Part shown: in pieces, positions 9,990-19,869 of the stretch
Numbering within the stretch: position 1 is the first letter of the stretch
Layout of the letters: each line of letters opens with the position of its first letter
Assembly (NCBI GenBank): GCA_963921795.1
Contig: OY997650.1
Span: 16,349,935-16,413,934 of the forward strand
From: Nannobrachium achirus
Taxonomy: Eukaryota > Chordata > Actinopteri > Myctophiformes > Myctophidae
Direction of reading: 5' to 3'
DNA: 64,000 nt
Position numbers and translations under genes: made by a program
Notes under the pieces: generated by a model
The model's database searches: none
Told to the model about the DNA's origin: nothing
The model's input: the letters and a program-made list of their open reading frames with translations, nothing else

Positions 9990-11220
9990 AGTGGCCCCAT
10001 AAAACTTCCCGTTTACACCTGATGTTATTAATCTATATTCAAGGAGCTCCCTGTTTACCCAATCAAAGGCCTTCTGGAAATCAATGAAACATGCATATGT
10101 TGATTTGTTTTCTTTAAGTCTTGCTCGAACAATAGTAGTGACTGAGTAAATATGGTCAACACAAGATCTTGCTTTACGGAAACCATTCTGCTCATCAACC
10201 AGTAAGCCTGATCTTTCAAAAATGATCTGTAAGTCTATTATTTAAAAGTGAAGAATATAATTTATAAACATTACTAATAAGACTAATGCCTCTATAACTA
10301 AGCGGTAGTTTGGGGTCATTCTTAGAGGACTTTGGAATAGGCTTTATGATAGTTTTGTACCACTGAGAAGGAACAATACCATTATCGAAACAGGATTGAA
10401 ACAATAGGAACAAAATCTGTAGCAACTTAGGTGATTTCAATACCTCATATGAAATGTCATCAATTCCAGTGGCTTTTCTTAATTTACTATTTTCAACCAC
10501 TCCCTTTACTTCCTCAATTGTGAAATTACCATTTAAATAGAAATTACAATTAAAAGTATCTGCGCTCATTTCACTTTCCATTACCCTCTTTTGACTGTTC
10601 ATTTCTTCCAAGAAGAACTCATCAAATGAGGAGTGATTACACCCGGAAAACAGATCTGTGAAATCCTTCTCCCATTTTTGTAGTACTATTTCTATATCAG
10701 AACAACACTCCCCATTTTCCAGTGTTACAACCATCGGAATCTCTTTCTTCTTACAGGGACCCAATCTATTAATTTCATTCCAAAATTTCTGAGGGTTATG
10801 AGTTTGAAGTTGCTCAATATGTAACATTCCTCGATTAAACTTACGCTTCACTGCACGTAACTTTTTATCAAATTCACATTGACACTTTTTTAATTCCTTC
10901 CTCCACTCTACTCTCAATTCTTTACTTTCACACTTTAGGAATTTCTTTTCCACTGCTCTTAAATTGTCCCATAGCCTTTGCAAATCTTGATTCCAATATG
11001 GTTTAGGAATTCTTCTTGCCCCTTTTGGAATATTGTTTTTAACACATTTATCTAATTCTCTATATAAACACTCACAAAATGTGTCATACCAAGCGTCCAT
11101 ATGAGCTTGACCATTTGTGCTTAACTTCACCTGATCAGTAAGCTCTGATAAGCTATTATTACAAGCGTTAGTTGACAAAAACGATTCAGGGAGTCTTCTT
11201 ATTTGAGATCTTGAATTTAT
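9990..11220 (-). mobile_element. LINE reverse transcriptase remnant, 5' half
   Basis: A 320-residue minus-strand open frame (11178-10216) contains K-A-T-G-I-D-D-I-S-Y-E-V-L-K, a V-P-S-Q-W segment and L-S-Y-R-G-I-S-L-I-S-N-V-Y-K-L, the N-terminal fingers of a non-LTR RT. A frameshift near 10216 is followed by D-E-Q-N-G-F-R and F-I-D-F-Q-K-A-F-D. The next RT motifs resume at 8407, so this is one LINE interrupted by an insertion. Confidence 0.85.
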
Positions 11221-11389
11221 GAATGAGACTGAAAATTACCCTAGCTGTCAAACATTTTCTCGCCATTTTAAAAAAGACACCCCGGCCAAATTTGTTTAAT
11301 AACCCTCCTAGATGACAAATCTAAACGGACCTTTGCTCTCGTGGTCACGGAACTGCCATTTTTGACTCACCTCTCAGTTTACAGTTTAC

Positions 11390-11515
11390 AGTTTAGGCAT
11401 TTAGCAGACGCTTTTAATCCAAAGCGACTTACAAAAGCAGGTAATACATCACTATAATAAGCAAGATAATATGTCAGTACATTAACAACAATATAACAAA
11501 TGCATAGGAATATCA
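11390..11515 (+). repeat. Dispersed 'TTTAGGCATTTAG' repeat, copy 2
   Basis: Same family as 1391-1500. It lies about 110 bp upstream of the metalloproteinase prodomain exon. Confidence 0.85.
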
Positions 11516-11624
11516 ATCTAGAAATAAAATCCTATATGGGGGGTGGGGGTTCAAATTCGATTATTTGGGGGATCTGAAAATGTTGAGGACCACTCACCAC
11601 TACTTCTTTATGTGTCTCCACTAG

Positions 11625-11790
11625 GCATGGCTGAGCCAGTTTGGCTACCTGCCCAAGCCCAGTGAGGGCATTGCCACCATGTTTACGGCCGAGATGCTGA
11701 GCGAGGCCGTCAGCGTAATGCAGAGGTTCTACAACCTGGAGGCCACCGGACAGCTGGACGAGCAAACCGTCATATACGCTACAGTCTCCC
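11625..11790 (+). pseudogene. Matrix metalloproteinase prodomain exon, truncated
   Basis: After a CTCCACTAG acceptor the frame reads W-L-S-Q-F-G-Y-L-P and continues to Q-R-F-Y-N-L-E-A-T-G-Q-L-D-E-Q-T. This is the helical, peptidoglycan-binding-like prodomain of MMPs, secreted zinc endopeptidases that cut extracellular matrix. Recognisable MMP sequence stops near 11780. The cysteine-switch PRCGxPD that should follow is absent; the frame instead runs into unrelated residues and a stop at 11861. No donor is convincing. The zinc-site exon at 14681 could belong to the same former gene. Signal peptide, first half of the catalytic domain, hinge and hemopexin exons were not found. Confidence 0.8.
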
Positions 11791-11861
11791 CCTGTTGTCA
11801 AGAATTATTGACACCTACATTTACTGGAAACATTCCTGTTTATGTCCCGCAACACATTTAA

Positions 11862-12477
11862 CCCATTAAAAACTCACCCGATGCTAAAAGCAAAAATGGC
11901 TCCAAAGTCCATGTGCCGAGATTTTGTATGTTTTTCTTTACTGTGAAATGAAAAAATATTTTTTTGGGGGGGCCCACTGATTGATCACAGTAACAGACAC
12001 AGTCGTTGTGATTCAGTGGCAAAAAGATTTTTGTCAAATGGACAAATGGTTCCAGAGATATGGCTGAATGAATATATTTTTTTTATATCCACTAGAGTGA
12101 ACAGCATTTTCTCCAGCAGCCACACGAGGGAGCCAACACACAAACAGAGGAAAGCATCTCTCTGATCTCAGGTCATTTTGACATCTTTTCAAATCTTTTT
12201 TGTTCCCTTTGATCTAAAGACATCAAAGACGTCATTGGCATACAGGGCCCTTTGAAATGGCATTGAGAGAGTTAATACCGAATGAGGCAGATTCTACTAA
12301 TGCCTTCTAAATCCTAACAGTTTTCTGAAAAAAGAAAAAAACTACATTGCTATATCGTCACTGTCGTGCAGAAACCTCCTATCTCTATTTTTAAACTTTT
12401 TTGTGTGTTCTCGTAAAGTAACGCCCATGAAACTTGATCATATTACAGCGTCACACAAAAGCATCAAAAGTAGCATA
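11862..12477. other. Unassigned sequence between MMP pieces
   Basis: No exon resembling the missing cysteine switch or catalytic N-terminus was seen. The sequence is AT-rich and possibly repeat-derived. Confidence 0.5.
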
Positions 12478-12570
12478 ACCGGCCTGGACAGCTGGCATAG
12501 CCGTCCGGGAAACTATGCTGCTCATCTGCGTGTCGCGGGTTCGAGTCCCAAATTACCGAGACACATCACT
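12478..12570 (+). mobile_element. tRNA-like SINE head
   Basis: GGCATAGCCGTCCGG resembles an A-box region and GCGGGTTCGAGTCCC matches a pol III B box about 45 bp later. It lies directly before the minisatellite. Confidence 0.55.
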
Positions 12571-12702
12571 AAACACACTTTAGCTAAATGCTATACCGAA
12601 CAGTTGAGCAGTCACATTGTGGGTGTGAGTGGGATTCGACTCTGGCACTTCAGTCCTGCACTTATCCTCGGCGCCACTGGAACCTGTTAGTTAAAATGGG
12701 TG

Positions 12703-13318
12703 TGACCAGCACAGACCAGCACCAGCACAGACCAGCACCAGCACAGACCAGCAGTAAAACACAACATGTGCTGGTTTGTGCTGGTGCTGGTCTGTGCTGG
12801 TTTATGCTGGTTCATGCTGGTCTGTGCTGGACCAGCACCAGCACCAGCACAGACCAGCAGTAAAACACAACATGTGCTGGTTTGTGCTGGTGCTGGTCTG
12901 TGCTGGTCTATGCTGGTTCATGCTGGTCTGTGCTGGACCAGCACCAGCACCAGCACAGACCAGCAGTAAAACACAACATGTGCTGGTTTGTGCTGGTGCT
13001 GGTCTGTGCTGGTCTATGCTGGTTCATGCTGTTCTGTGCTGGACCAGCACCAGCACAGACCAGCAGTAAAACACAACATGTGCTGGTTTGTGCTGGTGCT
13101 GGTCTGTACTGGTCTGTGCTGGTCTATGCTGGTTTATGCTGGTTCATGCTGGTCTGTGCTGGTGCTGGTCTGTGCTGGTGGACCAGCATGGGACCAGCAC
13201 AGACCAGCATAGACCAGCACCAGCACCAGCACAGACCAGCATGAACCAGCATAAACCAGCATAGACCAGCACAGACCAGCATGAAAATTGTGCTGGTCTG
13301 TGCTGGTTTTTCTAGCAG
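12703..13318. repeat. Self-complementary minisatellite, 106-bp period
   Basis: Larger units start near 12776, 12882 and 12988, a 106-bp step, with a rearranged final part. Each unit alternates runs of TGCTGGT-type octamers with their complement (ACCAGCA), separated by GTAAAACACAACATG. Each unit can therefore fold on itself and pair with its neighbours. Open frames across it are artefacts of the repeat. Confidence 0.95.
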
Positions 13319-13339
13319 GGTAAGTAGACCTATATACAA

Positions 13340-13465
13340 AGAAGGGCAGGGGAGGGTAGGGTTGGGCTAGGTTAGTTTTTTTTTTACCAGTTGCTGCATG
13401 CCTGTAAGTGGTTTTTCAGGGCAATTTTAAAGGATGCTAGTGATCCACACTCCTTTATGGTGACA
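13340..13465 (-). mobile_element. LINE fragment related to 40720-40870
   Basis: It shares GTAAGTGGTTTTTCAGGGC, TTTTAAAGGATGCTAG and TGATCCACACTCCTTTA with 40810-40866, which is the C-terminal coding end of a minus-strand LINE. Confidence 0.7.
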
Positions 13466-13796
13466 CGCAAAAACAACGTAAATCATGCAGGCTATCTGTT
13501 TGGCTAATATTGTTGATGACATCACGCCGCGCCCTTACTGGACAGATACAGTCTGTCTCCCGGAGAGAGCTGACTGCAGTGAGAATGCTGAGTAAAGATG
13601 ATAAAGATTCCGCAACTTCATGGCACATACAAGTTTTCAACAAGCTATCCAGGCTCAAAATGTGTATCCAGGCTCTTGCTGTTCTCCTCCCATGCTTGGG
13701 GCATGTTTAGCGGCTCTGTCTCGCTCTCTAGTCCGTCTGGCCACCGGAGCGTCGGTGGAGCTCTTGACTGTTCCCCATGAGTGACTTCTCCCACAA

Positions 13797-13798
<2 letters not shown>

Positions 13799-13851
<53 letters not shown>

Positions 13852-13943
13852 TCAGTGTGTGTGGTGACAGAAAATAGACGATTTACAAGACCACACCGTG
13901 TTGTGGGCGCGATGCGTTGTGAGCTTGTAGATCGTCTATTTTG
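13799..13943. repeat. (TG)n run followed by hairpin element
   Basis: The TG run spans 13799-13850. The recurrent hairpin follows at 13870-13943: AAAATAGACGATTTACAAG on the left and GTTGTGAGCTTGTAGATCG on the right. Confidence 0.85.
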
Positions 13944-14493
13944 TGCACGGTTCCGTGCGATGGACGAGGAATACTACGCAGTCACTCGCTCTGTTTTCAG
14001 AGCGTTTGTAGAAAGACCATGTGACCTACTGTGGCATAATGTTAAACTTCGGAGCGAGACATCACAGCTTTAAAGTATCAATATGCAGAAATAATAATGT
14101 TAGGAATAATATTCTATATGAGTGTGGATTGCGCCAATGCATCTCAATGGGAATGGAGTCGATTCTTGGAGAAATCCGCTCATAGATAGAATATTATTCC
14201 GGTGTGACCGTGCCCTTTCAAGTGAAAGATATTTGAGTAAAAGTACAAAAGCATTGGCCTCAAAATGTACTGAAAGTACCAAAAATAGAAAGTACTAATT
14301 TGCTGAATGTCCCATTTCAAGTTTTCAAATGTATTCAAATCTTTTGAAAATACCTGATCTAACATTGTGACTCGAGTATTTCTACATTGCAGTGTGTGCA
14401 TATCGTCACTGTCGAGTAGAAACCTTGTATCTCCAAGTTTCAAATTTGCATGTTTTTTTTATTTAGTCATATAAGACTGTTGTACAAAAGTTG

Positions 14494-14568
14494 TGAAAAT
14501 AGCAGATCTATACGCACACAATGCCTCCCGGTGCGAGGCGTTGTGTGCTTGTAGATCGGCTATTTTCA
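14494..14568. repeat. Recurrent hairpin element
   Basis: The arms GTGAAAATAGCAGATCTA and GCTTGTAGATCGGCTATTTT enclose GCGAGGCGTTGTG. It lies 110 bp upstream of the MMP zinc-site exon. Confidence 0.88.
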
Positions 14569-14680
14569 GGGACATAAAAGGTCACCTAACAAACAGACAA
14601 CGAAATGTGAGTACTTTTTCGACCACAGTTTTCATGTCCCAACCTTCTTCCTTTTTCCTTCCGTCCATGCATCCATCCAG

Positions 14681-14845
14681 ATTCCATCAATGTGTTCATA
14701 GTAGCGGTCCATGAGATAGGCCACAGCCTGGGTCTGTCTCACTTCAGCAGCACCAAGTCCATCATGTTCCCCTCCTACCAATGGCAGGAAGAGTCAACCT
14801 TCAAGCTGTCAAAGGGTGACGTCGAGGGGATGCGGAACAAGTATG
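14681..14845 (+). pseudogene. Matrix metalloproteinase zinc-site exon
   Basis: This 165-bp exon-like segment has intact flanks (CATCCAG acceptor, GTGGGT donor) and enters and leaves in phase 1. It encodes V-A-V-H-E-I-G-H-S-L-G-L-S-H, matching the metzincin HExxHxxGxxH site: three zinc-binding histidines and the catalytic glutamate. The Met-turn follows (S-I-M-F-P), then K-L-S-K-G-D-V-E-G-M and K-Y-G at the domain end. The segment itself is undamaged. Only the truncated prodomain piece 2.9 kb upstream accompanies it, so the gene looks broken; it might survive if missing exons lie elsewhere or the assembly is rearranged. The MMP subtype was not resolved. Confidence 0.85.
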
Positions 14846-15189
14846 GTGGGTATGATACCCTAACCCAAAATCTGGGTAGGTGGGTGGGTATGCAACATGT
14901 GGTACAAAATAACAGGACCAAACACTTCAAGAACAAATCCCATTCAGCGGTACCGATAGTCACTTTGATAAACAAAACGTAGCACTGCTGGAGCAAAAGA
15001 AAATAAAATAATGTAGAAATGCTTGGGCTCACTGAAAACTACACCTATACAAACAAGAATTGACACACAGTCAATATAAAATCTGGTGGATTGGTGTGTT
15101 GAAGTTAGTGTAAAAAAAGTTTGGAAAAAACATTTAAAAAAAAAAAAAAAAAAGTTTGAAAATTTTTTTTTTTAGAAAAAAAAAGAAGT
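14846..15189. other. Unassigned
   Basis: Low-complexity A/T runs near 15130-15180; no hinge or hemopexin coding sequence found. Confidence 0.5.
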
Positions 15190-15545
15190 TTAGGTCCAAA
15201 AATGTGTTAAAAAATCGACCTGATGGTGGCGCTATATGGGACAGATCCATGTCGATGAGATAAGTGTAGACATACTGTGTAGCAATTTGTGTGATTTTAG
15301 GGCAAAAACTGTAGGAGCAGTATTCAAAAATGTGTTTTAAAAAATTTGGCGGGGGTCCCTGGAGCTGCGGGGGTCCCTGGAAGGGTGGAGGTTGTGGATT
15401 GGCAGACAAGGATTGTGTGTGGAAAATTTCTCATGGATAGGGGCAAAAAAGTGTGATGTGACGTGACAGACAGACTGACGGACAGACAGACAGACAGGCG
15501 GTGGAGGTTTTCATAGTAACTGCGACCTGACGGTCGCAATTATAA
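15190..15545. repeat. Dispersed repeat with 'GGTGGCGCTATA' core
   Basis: The block runs from ACCTGATGGTGGCGCTATA to CTGCGACCTGACGGTCGCA and includes a GACAGACAGACAG run. The core GTGGCGCTATA recurs in the element copies at 8408-9965 and 21195-22440, suggesting a related family. A (GGAT)n run follows at 15645-15668. Confidence 0.55.
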
Positions 15546-15669
15546 TCATTAGTATTGTTTATTTTAATTATTATTATTAAGGAACTCTAGAAATCTCAGT
15601 TGGAACTGTTACCCCAGTGACCCGATGCTGGATAAGCGGTTGAAGATGGATGGATGGATGGATGGATTA

Positions 15670-16772
15670 TTTTAGAGTAAGCTACTTTATTTACCATTAT
15701 TGTGTAGCAATAAAACACAGGCTTATAGTTTAATAAAGAGCCTAAATGCAACAATATTATAGGCTTGTCATTCATGATGGATTGCTTTGTAGATTAGCAT
15801 TATTGGGCTAAATGTAAAGACGCTACGCTGCGCCAACCGTGAATTCAACACAATCTGCTGTTGAGCAGTTTAACCAATTTGCTACGTACGTCTACACAAA
15901 CGGTCAGATTACAAAGATAAATTGCTTAGTGAAGGCTCACGGATGTCACCATAGGGTACGCTCCAGCAGAATGTCCCGTAATGATCGTATTATTTAAAGA
16001 GGAGCATTTTAATCCGATCGGTCGTCGTTTCCCTAAAAAGGTATTAATGTATCTAAGTGCAGTACACCTCGCAACCGATGGGGTCGCATGGCTGAAAAAC
16101 AACAGAAAATGACGTCTGATCGGATTAAAATGCTGTTTATTAAACAATACGAAAGATACGGGTAATTCTGCTTGAGCGTACCATACTGTGACATCTGTGA
16201 GACTTCAGTAAGCACTTTATCTTTGAAATATGAACGTTTTTGTAGACGTACGTAGCAAATAGGTTTAACTGCTCAACACGAGGTTGAAGTGAATTTATTA
16301 TGTGCGCAACACCGTGACTCGTGTCGTGCCCTATCTAAATTGGTCGGGCTAACAGTGCTAAATGTAGCATAATCAGTGTTTGTGTAACTTCAGTCAGAAG
16401 ATAATCTGACGGTTCTGACAGACTTAACCTCCTCGCGTTGTGAGCTTGTAGAAGAGAAAACATAGAGTTGGGTCGCCGTTTTATTCCATGAGTAATTGTG
16501 TATAACATGCCTGCGTTAGCCTGCAGCTAGCGCTAGCTAACGTTAGCGTTAGCCGTTAGCCACACATCCAGAATAGTCTAATAAGTCAATTTTCCAACGG
16601 CGAGTGAACGATTGCATTCCGTGTCCTTCATAGATTTTTTTCCCCCTGGCTGTCAATGTTTTTATTGTCCAACACGTGTATGATTCTCTCTGTATAATAA
16701 ACATTTGGTTGCATAACACAAAGAATGATAGCCGATCTACAGCTGCAGAGTCTTTTCTCTCTGGCTCCCGTT
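15670..16772. other. Unassigned, flank of the hAT element
   Basis: Two inverted blocks, 15843-16008 and 16118-16275, share AATCCGATCGG-like, TACGTACGT-like and GCTACGTACG-like pieces, suggesting an old palindromic insertion. Half hairpins of the recurrent family lie at 16430-16452 and 16728-16742. Confidence 0.45.
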
Positions 16773-16980
16773 TAGAGATGGGACGTTCGAGAACGAATCG
16801 AGTCTTTTGAACGGCTCTTTGAAATGAACGATGGGATCCGGTTCGCAGTAAGGAGCCGGATCCTTTCTAAATGAATAGTTGTGGGGAAAAGTAGGCAATT
16901 CCTTTACATAAGTACAAATATCAATACTGCAATCAATGTGGAAATACTCTGCCACAGTAGAAGTTTGGATTGTTAACATA

Positions 16981-17022
<42 letters not shown>

Positions 17023-17026
17023 TATA

Positions 17027-17271
17027 GGGGCTGTTAAGTATGACATCATTTTGTAGGCAGAGGAGAATTTCTGCCCCCAGTTTCCGTGAATCTTTTTACT
17101 ATTTTTACTATTTACACATTTTTCTTCTCTTTGTTGTTGAAAGGAAAGTGTTAGAATGATACTTTAGTCGTTATTTTTTAGTCGTTGTTTTTTGAAATAG
17201 CGAGGGACAGAAAATGCTCTGGGGGCAGATTCTCCTCTGCCTACAAAATGATGTCACGGCTTAAAAGCCCC
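17027..17271. mobile_element. Palindromic MITE inside hAT-like element
   Basis: GGGGCTGTTAAGTATGACAT and ATGTCACGGCTTAAAAGCCCC face each other, and the arms continue through TTTTGTAGGCAGAGGAGAAT. The element lies between TATATA stretches, consistent with a TA target. Confidence 0.75.
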
Positions 17272-17345
17272 ATATATATACTTTTTATTGCAATGATTTC
17301 AATTCATAATTCACATTTTATGTCCATAGTTGCAATATGGACAGC

Positions 17346-17406
17346 ACTTGGTGCTGCTGAAGTGAGACAGACCCAGGCTGTGGCCTATCTCATGGACCGC
17401 TACTAT
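17346..17406 (-). other. 61-bp inverted perfect copy of the MMP zinc-site exon
   Basis: The reverse complement of 17346-17406 is identical, base for base by my reading, to 14698-14758. It covers the coding sequence for V-A-V-H-E-I-G-H-S-L-G-L-S-H and the following six residues. Homology stops abruptly on both sides and no splice sites are included. Confidence 0.95.
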
Positions 17407-17643
17407 TTTTTTATTTATTTTTTACATCTTTTTTAAACACCACCACCACAAACACCCACCACCTACATAACACAATGAAATAAAATAAAAATAAAATAAA
17501 GAGGCTTTTTTTGGAAAATACAACATAAAATGGACCGCAACAAAAAGAAGAGGGGTTATGTGGGCACGTTATCCTTATTTATGAATGTTAATGTACTTGA
17601 GTAAATGTACAAAAGTATGGGTATCAAAATATAGTAGAAAGTA

Positions 17644-17757
17644 CCCTTACCCGTTCAAAGATATGAGCTCCGAAATGATGTGCAGTGTGTGGATTATGGG
17701 ATGTGCACTGTGCACACAGTATATGAGGGATGGAAAGTAACTTTAACTGGTGCTTGC
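17644..17757. repeat. Dispersed repeat, paired with 28586-28698
   Basis: About 113 bp beginning CCCTTACCCGTTCAAAGATA and ending TTTAACTGGTGCTTG recur at 28586-28698 with few differences. Confidence 0.85.
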
Positions 17758-17953
17758 ATGCTAATATGTAGGAGCATCAATGTAAGAAATACCCGTTCCA
17801 TTTAACGGCTACAGAGATACTGTGTACCGATCTGCATGATTTTGGACAACATCTGTAACAGGGCCAGAACCACCCCCCCCCCCCCCCCCCCCCCCCCCCG
17901 CCCGCCCGCCCGCCTGCCCGCCTGCACACACACACACTCCCCCCCCCCCCCCC

Positions 17954-17987
<34 letters not shown>

Positions 17988-18206
17988 TTGTGTGTGATTG
18001 TGCATGGCCTGAACAACAGCGCCCCTCCCTTAACATGTGTGGTCACAAAAGGTACTGTAGGCTAAATAGATATAGATACACCATAAAAATGCAATTATAC
18101 AGCATACGATTTGTGAAAGTGACAAACGGGCTTCACAGTTATGTCAGGTGTGTTCATATGCTGATGGTGATGCGATTTCAGATCAATTGCTCCAGCCACT
18201 GAGGAG

Positions 18207-19503
18207 CAGTGTTGGGAAAGTTCACTTTAAAAACGAACTAGTTCAAGTTCAAGTTCAGAACTTCTAAAATGAACTAGTTCATTTTTAGTTCATAATTCCC
18301 CATTATGAACTAAAGTTCATGGTTCCCCAAAATGAACTACATAGTTCTTTTTTAGTTCTTTTTTTTACCATATTTTTTTTATACTTTTGGCTATTCAAAA
18401 AAAAAAAAAGGGAAAAAATATATATAAAGGTCTATATATATATAAATGTTTAGACGTTGCTGCATGCTATTATTTGTCAAAATTATTGACTCAGCCCATA
18501 TAGAACCACACACAGCAATAATTTCATCCAACTTAACATTGAGGTGCCCACAATATTTATGTGCCCACTGCCTAGTTCCCAGTCTTCCTGCACCCTTATT
18601 GTGAAGGGCTGAATGTAATAACCATGTTATTGTCTCATTGTGTGAAATATCATAATATTCAAAACAAATATTTGACTCCAATTGATTCCCCACACAGTAT
18701 TGACTTGATATAGCAATAAAAAAAAATATATATTACACAGCAGTTGTGGGAAAACTAAGACATTGTTCAAAAAACACAATTCCGATTTTGGTCATTTTGG
18801 AAATAGGGCAAAAATATATTTTTCTTCAATCTACTGTCTTGACACTCTAACCAAAATTGTTCTATAAACCATAATCTACAAATTGGAAGTGAAAGAAACT
18901 TTAACACACATTTGAAATGAAAACAAAAAATTACATGTACAAGGAACCCCACTAGAAAAAAACCAAAAAATTACATGTACAAGGAACCCCACTAGAAGGC
19001 AGAGTTTCTAAACCGTGCACAGCATGTTTCCGCGTTGGTTAAAATAGCTGATCTACAAGCTCACGTTGTCTCGTGGATGCGACGCGTTGTGAGCTTGCAG
19101 ATCAGCTATTTTCGCCGTGCAACACACATAGGACAAAGTATAGTCAGTCAGGCTTGCGAGACGAGGAGGAGATTCACAGCGCAGCAGCAGAGTGCAGACA
19201 GCACCGCATATCAACGGAGGAACGTTCACGAGATGCAGTAGGCACTGCTGCGTGCTGCTGCGTGCAGTGCCTACTATTGGAGCATGTGAATGAAAAGAGA
19301 GACGAGAGGAGCAGAGGACAGATGACCGCGGAGGCGCGGACCGCCGCATGAACGGCCGACGAACGTCGTTCACGGGCGTCAGAATGACCGCGTTCGACAA
19401 TATCGTTCATCAAGCGAAAACAATTACGTTCAGTTCACGTTCGCCCAAAATATGAACGTGTTCATGAACGATCGTTCTTTGAACGCGTTCGGGTACAACA
19501 CTG
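18207..19503. mobile_element. hAT-like element nested in the outer one
   Basis: The termini CAGTGTTG (18207) and CAACACTG (ends 19503) are flanked by a perfect 8-bp duplication CTGAGGAG (18199-18206 and 19504-19511). Subterminal GAACTAGTTCA-type and GTTCATGAACG-type repeats are present. A minus-strand open frame (18391-18693) is not recognisable. A recurrent hairpin copy lies inside at 19040-19112. Confidence 0.88.
19040..19112. repeat. Recurrent hairpin element
   Basis: AAAATAGCTGATCTACAAGC on the left and GTTGTGAGCTTGCAGATCAG on the right. Confidence 0.88.
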
Positions 19504-19585
19504 CTGAGGAGAAACGCGGTTTCAGACAGACAGACACTCAGACAGACAGACATTCGGAAAATTATATGTTAGATGTAGAAAAATC

Positions 19586-19666
19586 ATTTGAAAATAGCAG
19601 ATCTACAAGCTCACAATGCGTCGCAACGCGACGCATTGTGAGCTTGTAGATCGGCTATTTTCAAAT
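19586..19666. repeat. Recurrent hairpin element, longest clean copy
   Basis: The arms ATTTGAAAATAGCAGATCTA and TAGATCGGCTATTTTCAAAT extend inward through CAAGCTCACAATGCGTCGC and its complement, leaving almost no loop. Confidence 0.92.
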
Positions 19667-19869
19667 GGCAGGTATGTACCTATATATATGTCAGAAATAA
19701 ATGTATACAGGGTTGTATAAGTTATTTGTTGTAATTATAATCAAAATCTACAAAGTAAGTAACTATAGTAACTAGAATGAGCCAGTCTTTTGAACGGCTC
19801 TTTGAAAGGAACGGATTCCAGAGATCCGGCTCACTTCAAAGAGCCATAAATCCCATCTCTACTCCCGTT

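Larger units (their letters stand above)
16773..19861. mobile_element. hAT-like element with 8-bp target duplication (outer)
   Basis: The left terminus TAGAGATGGGA (16773) and the right terminus TCCCATCTCTA (ends 19861) are inverted repeats. They are flanked by perfect 8-bp duplications CTCCCGTT at 16765-16772 and 19862-19869. Subterminal regions on both sides share GTCTTTTGAACGGCTCTTTG. No transposase was recognised. The body contains a palindromic MITE (17027-17271), an inverted MMP exon fragment (17346-17406), C and TG runs (17872-17985), a second hAT-like element (18207-19503) and a recurrent hairpin (19586-19666). Confidence 0.85.

Noticed and set aside
12588..13339. Several overlapping open frames rich in Cys, Trp and Leu
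   Set aside because: They are produced by the TGCTGG-type minisatellite, are periodic on both strands and show no domain.
18391..18693. Transposase of the inner hAT-like element
   Set aside because: The 100-residue frame shows no hAT motif such as a BED finger or dimerisation region.
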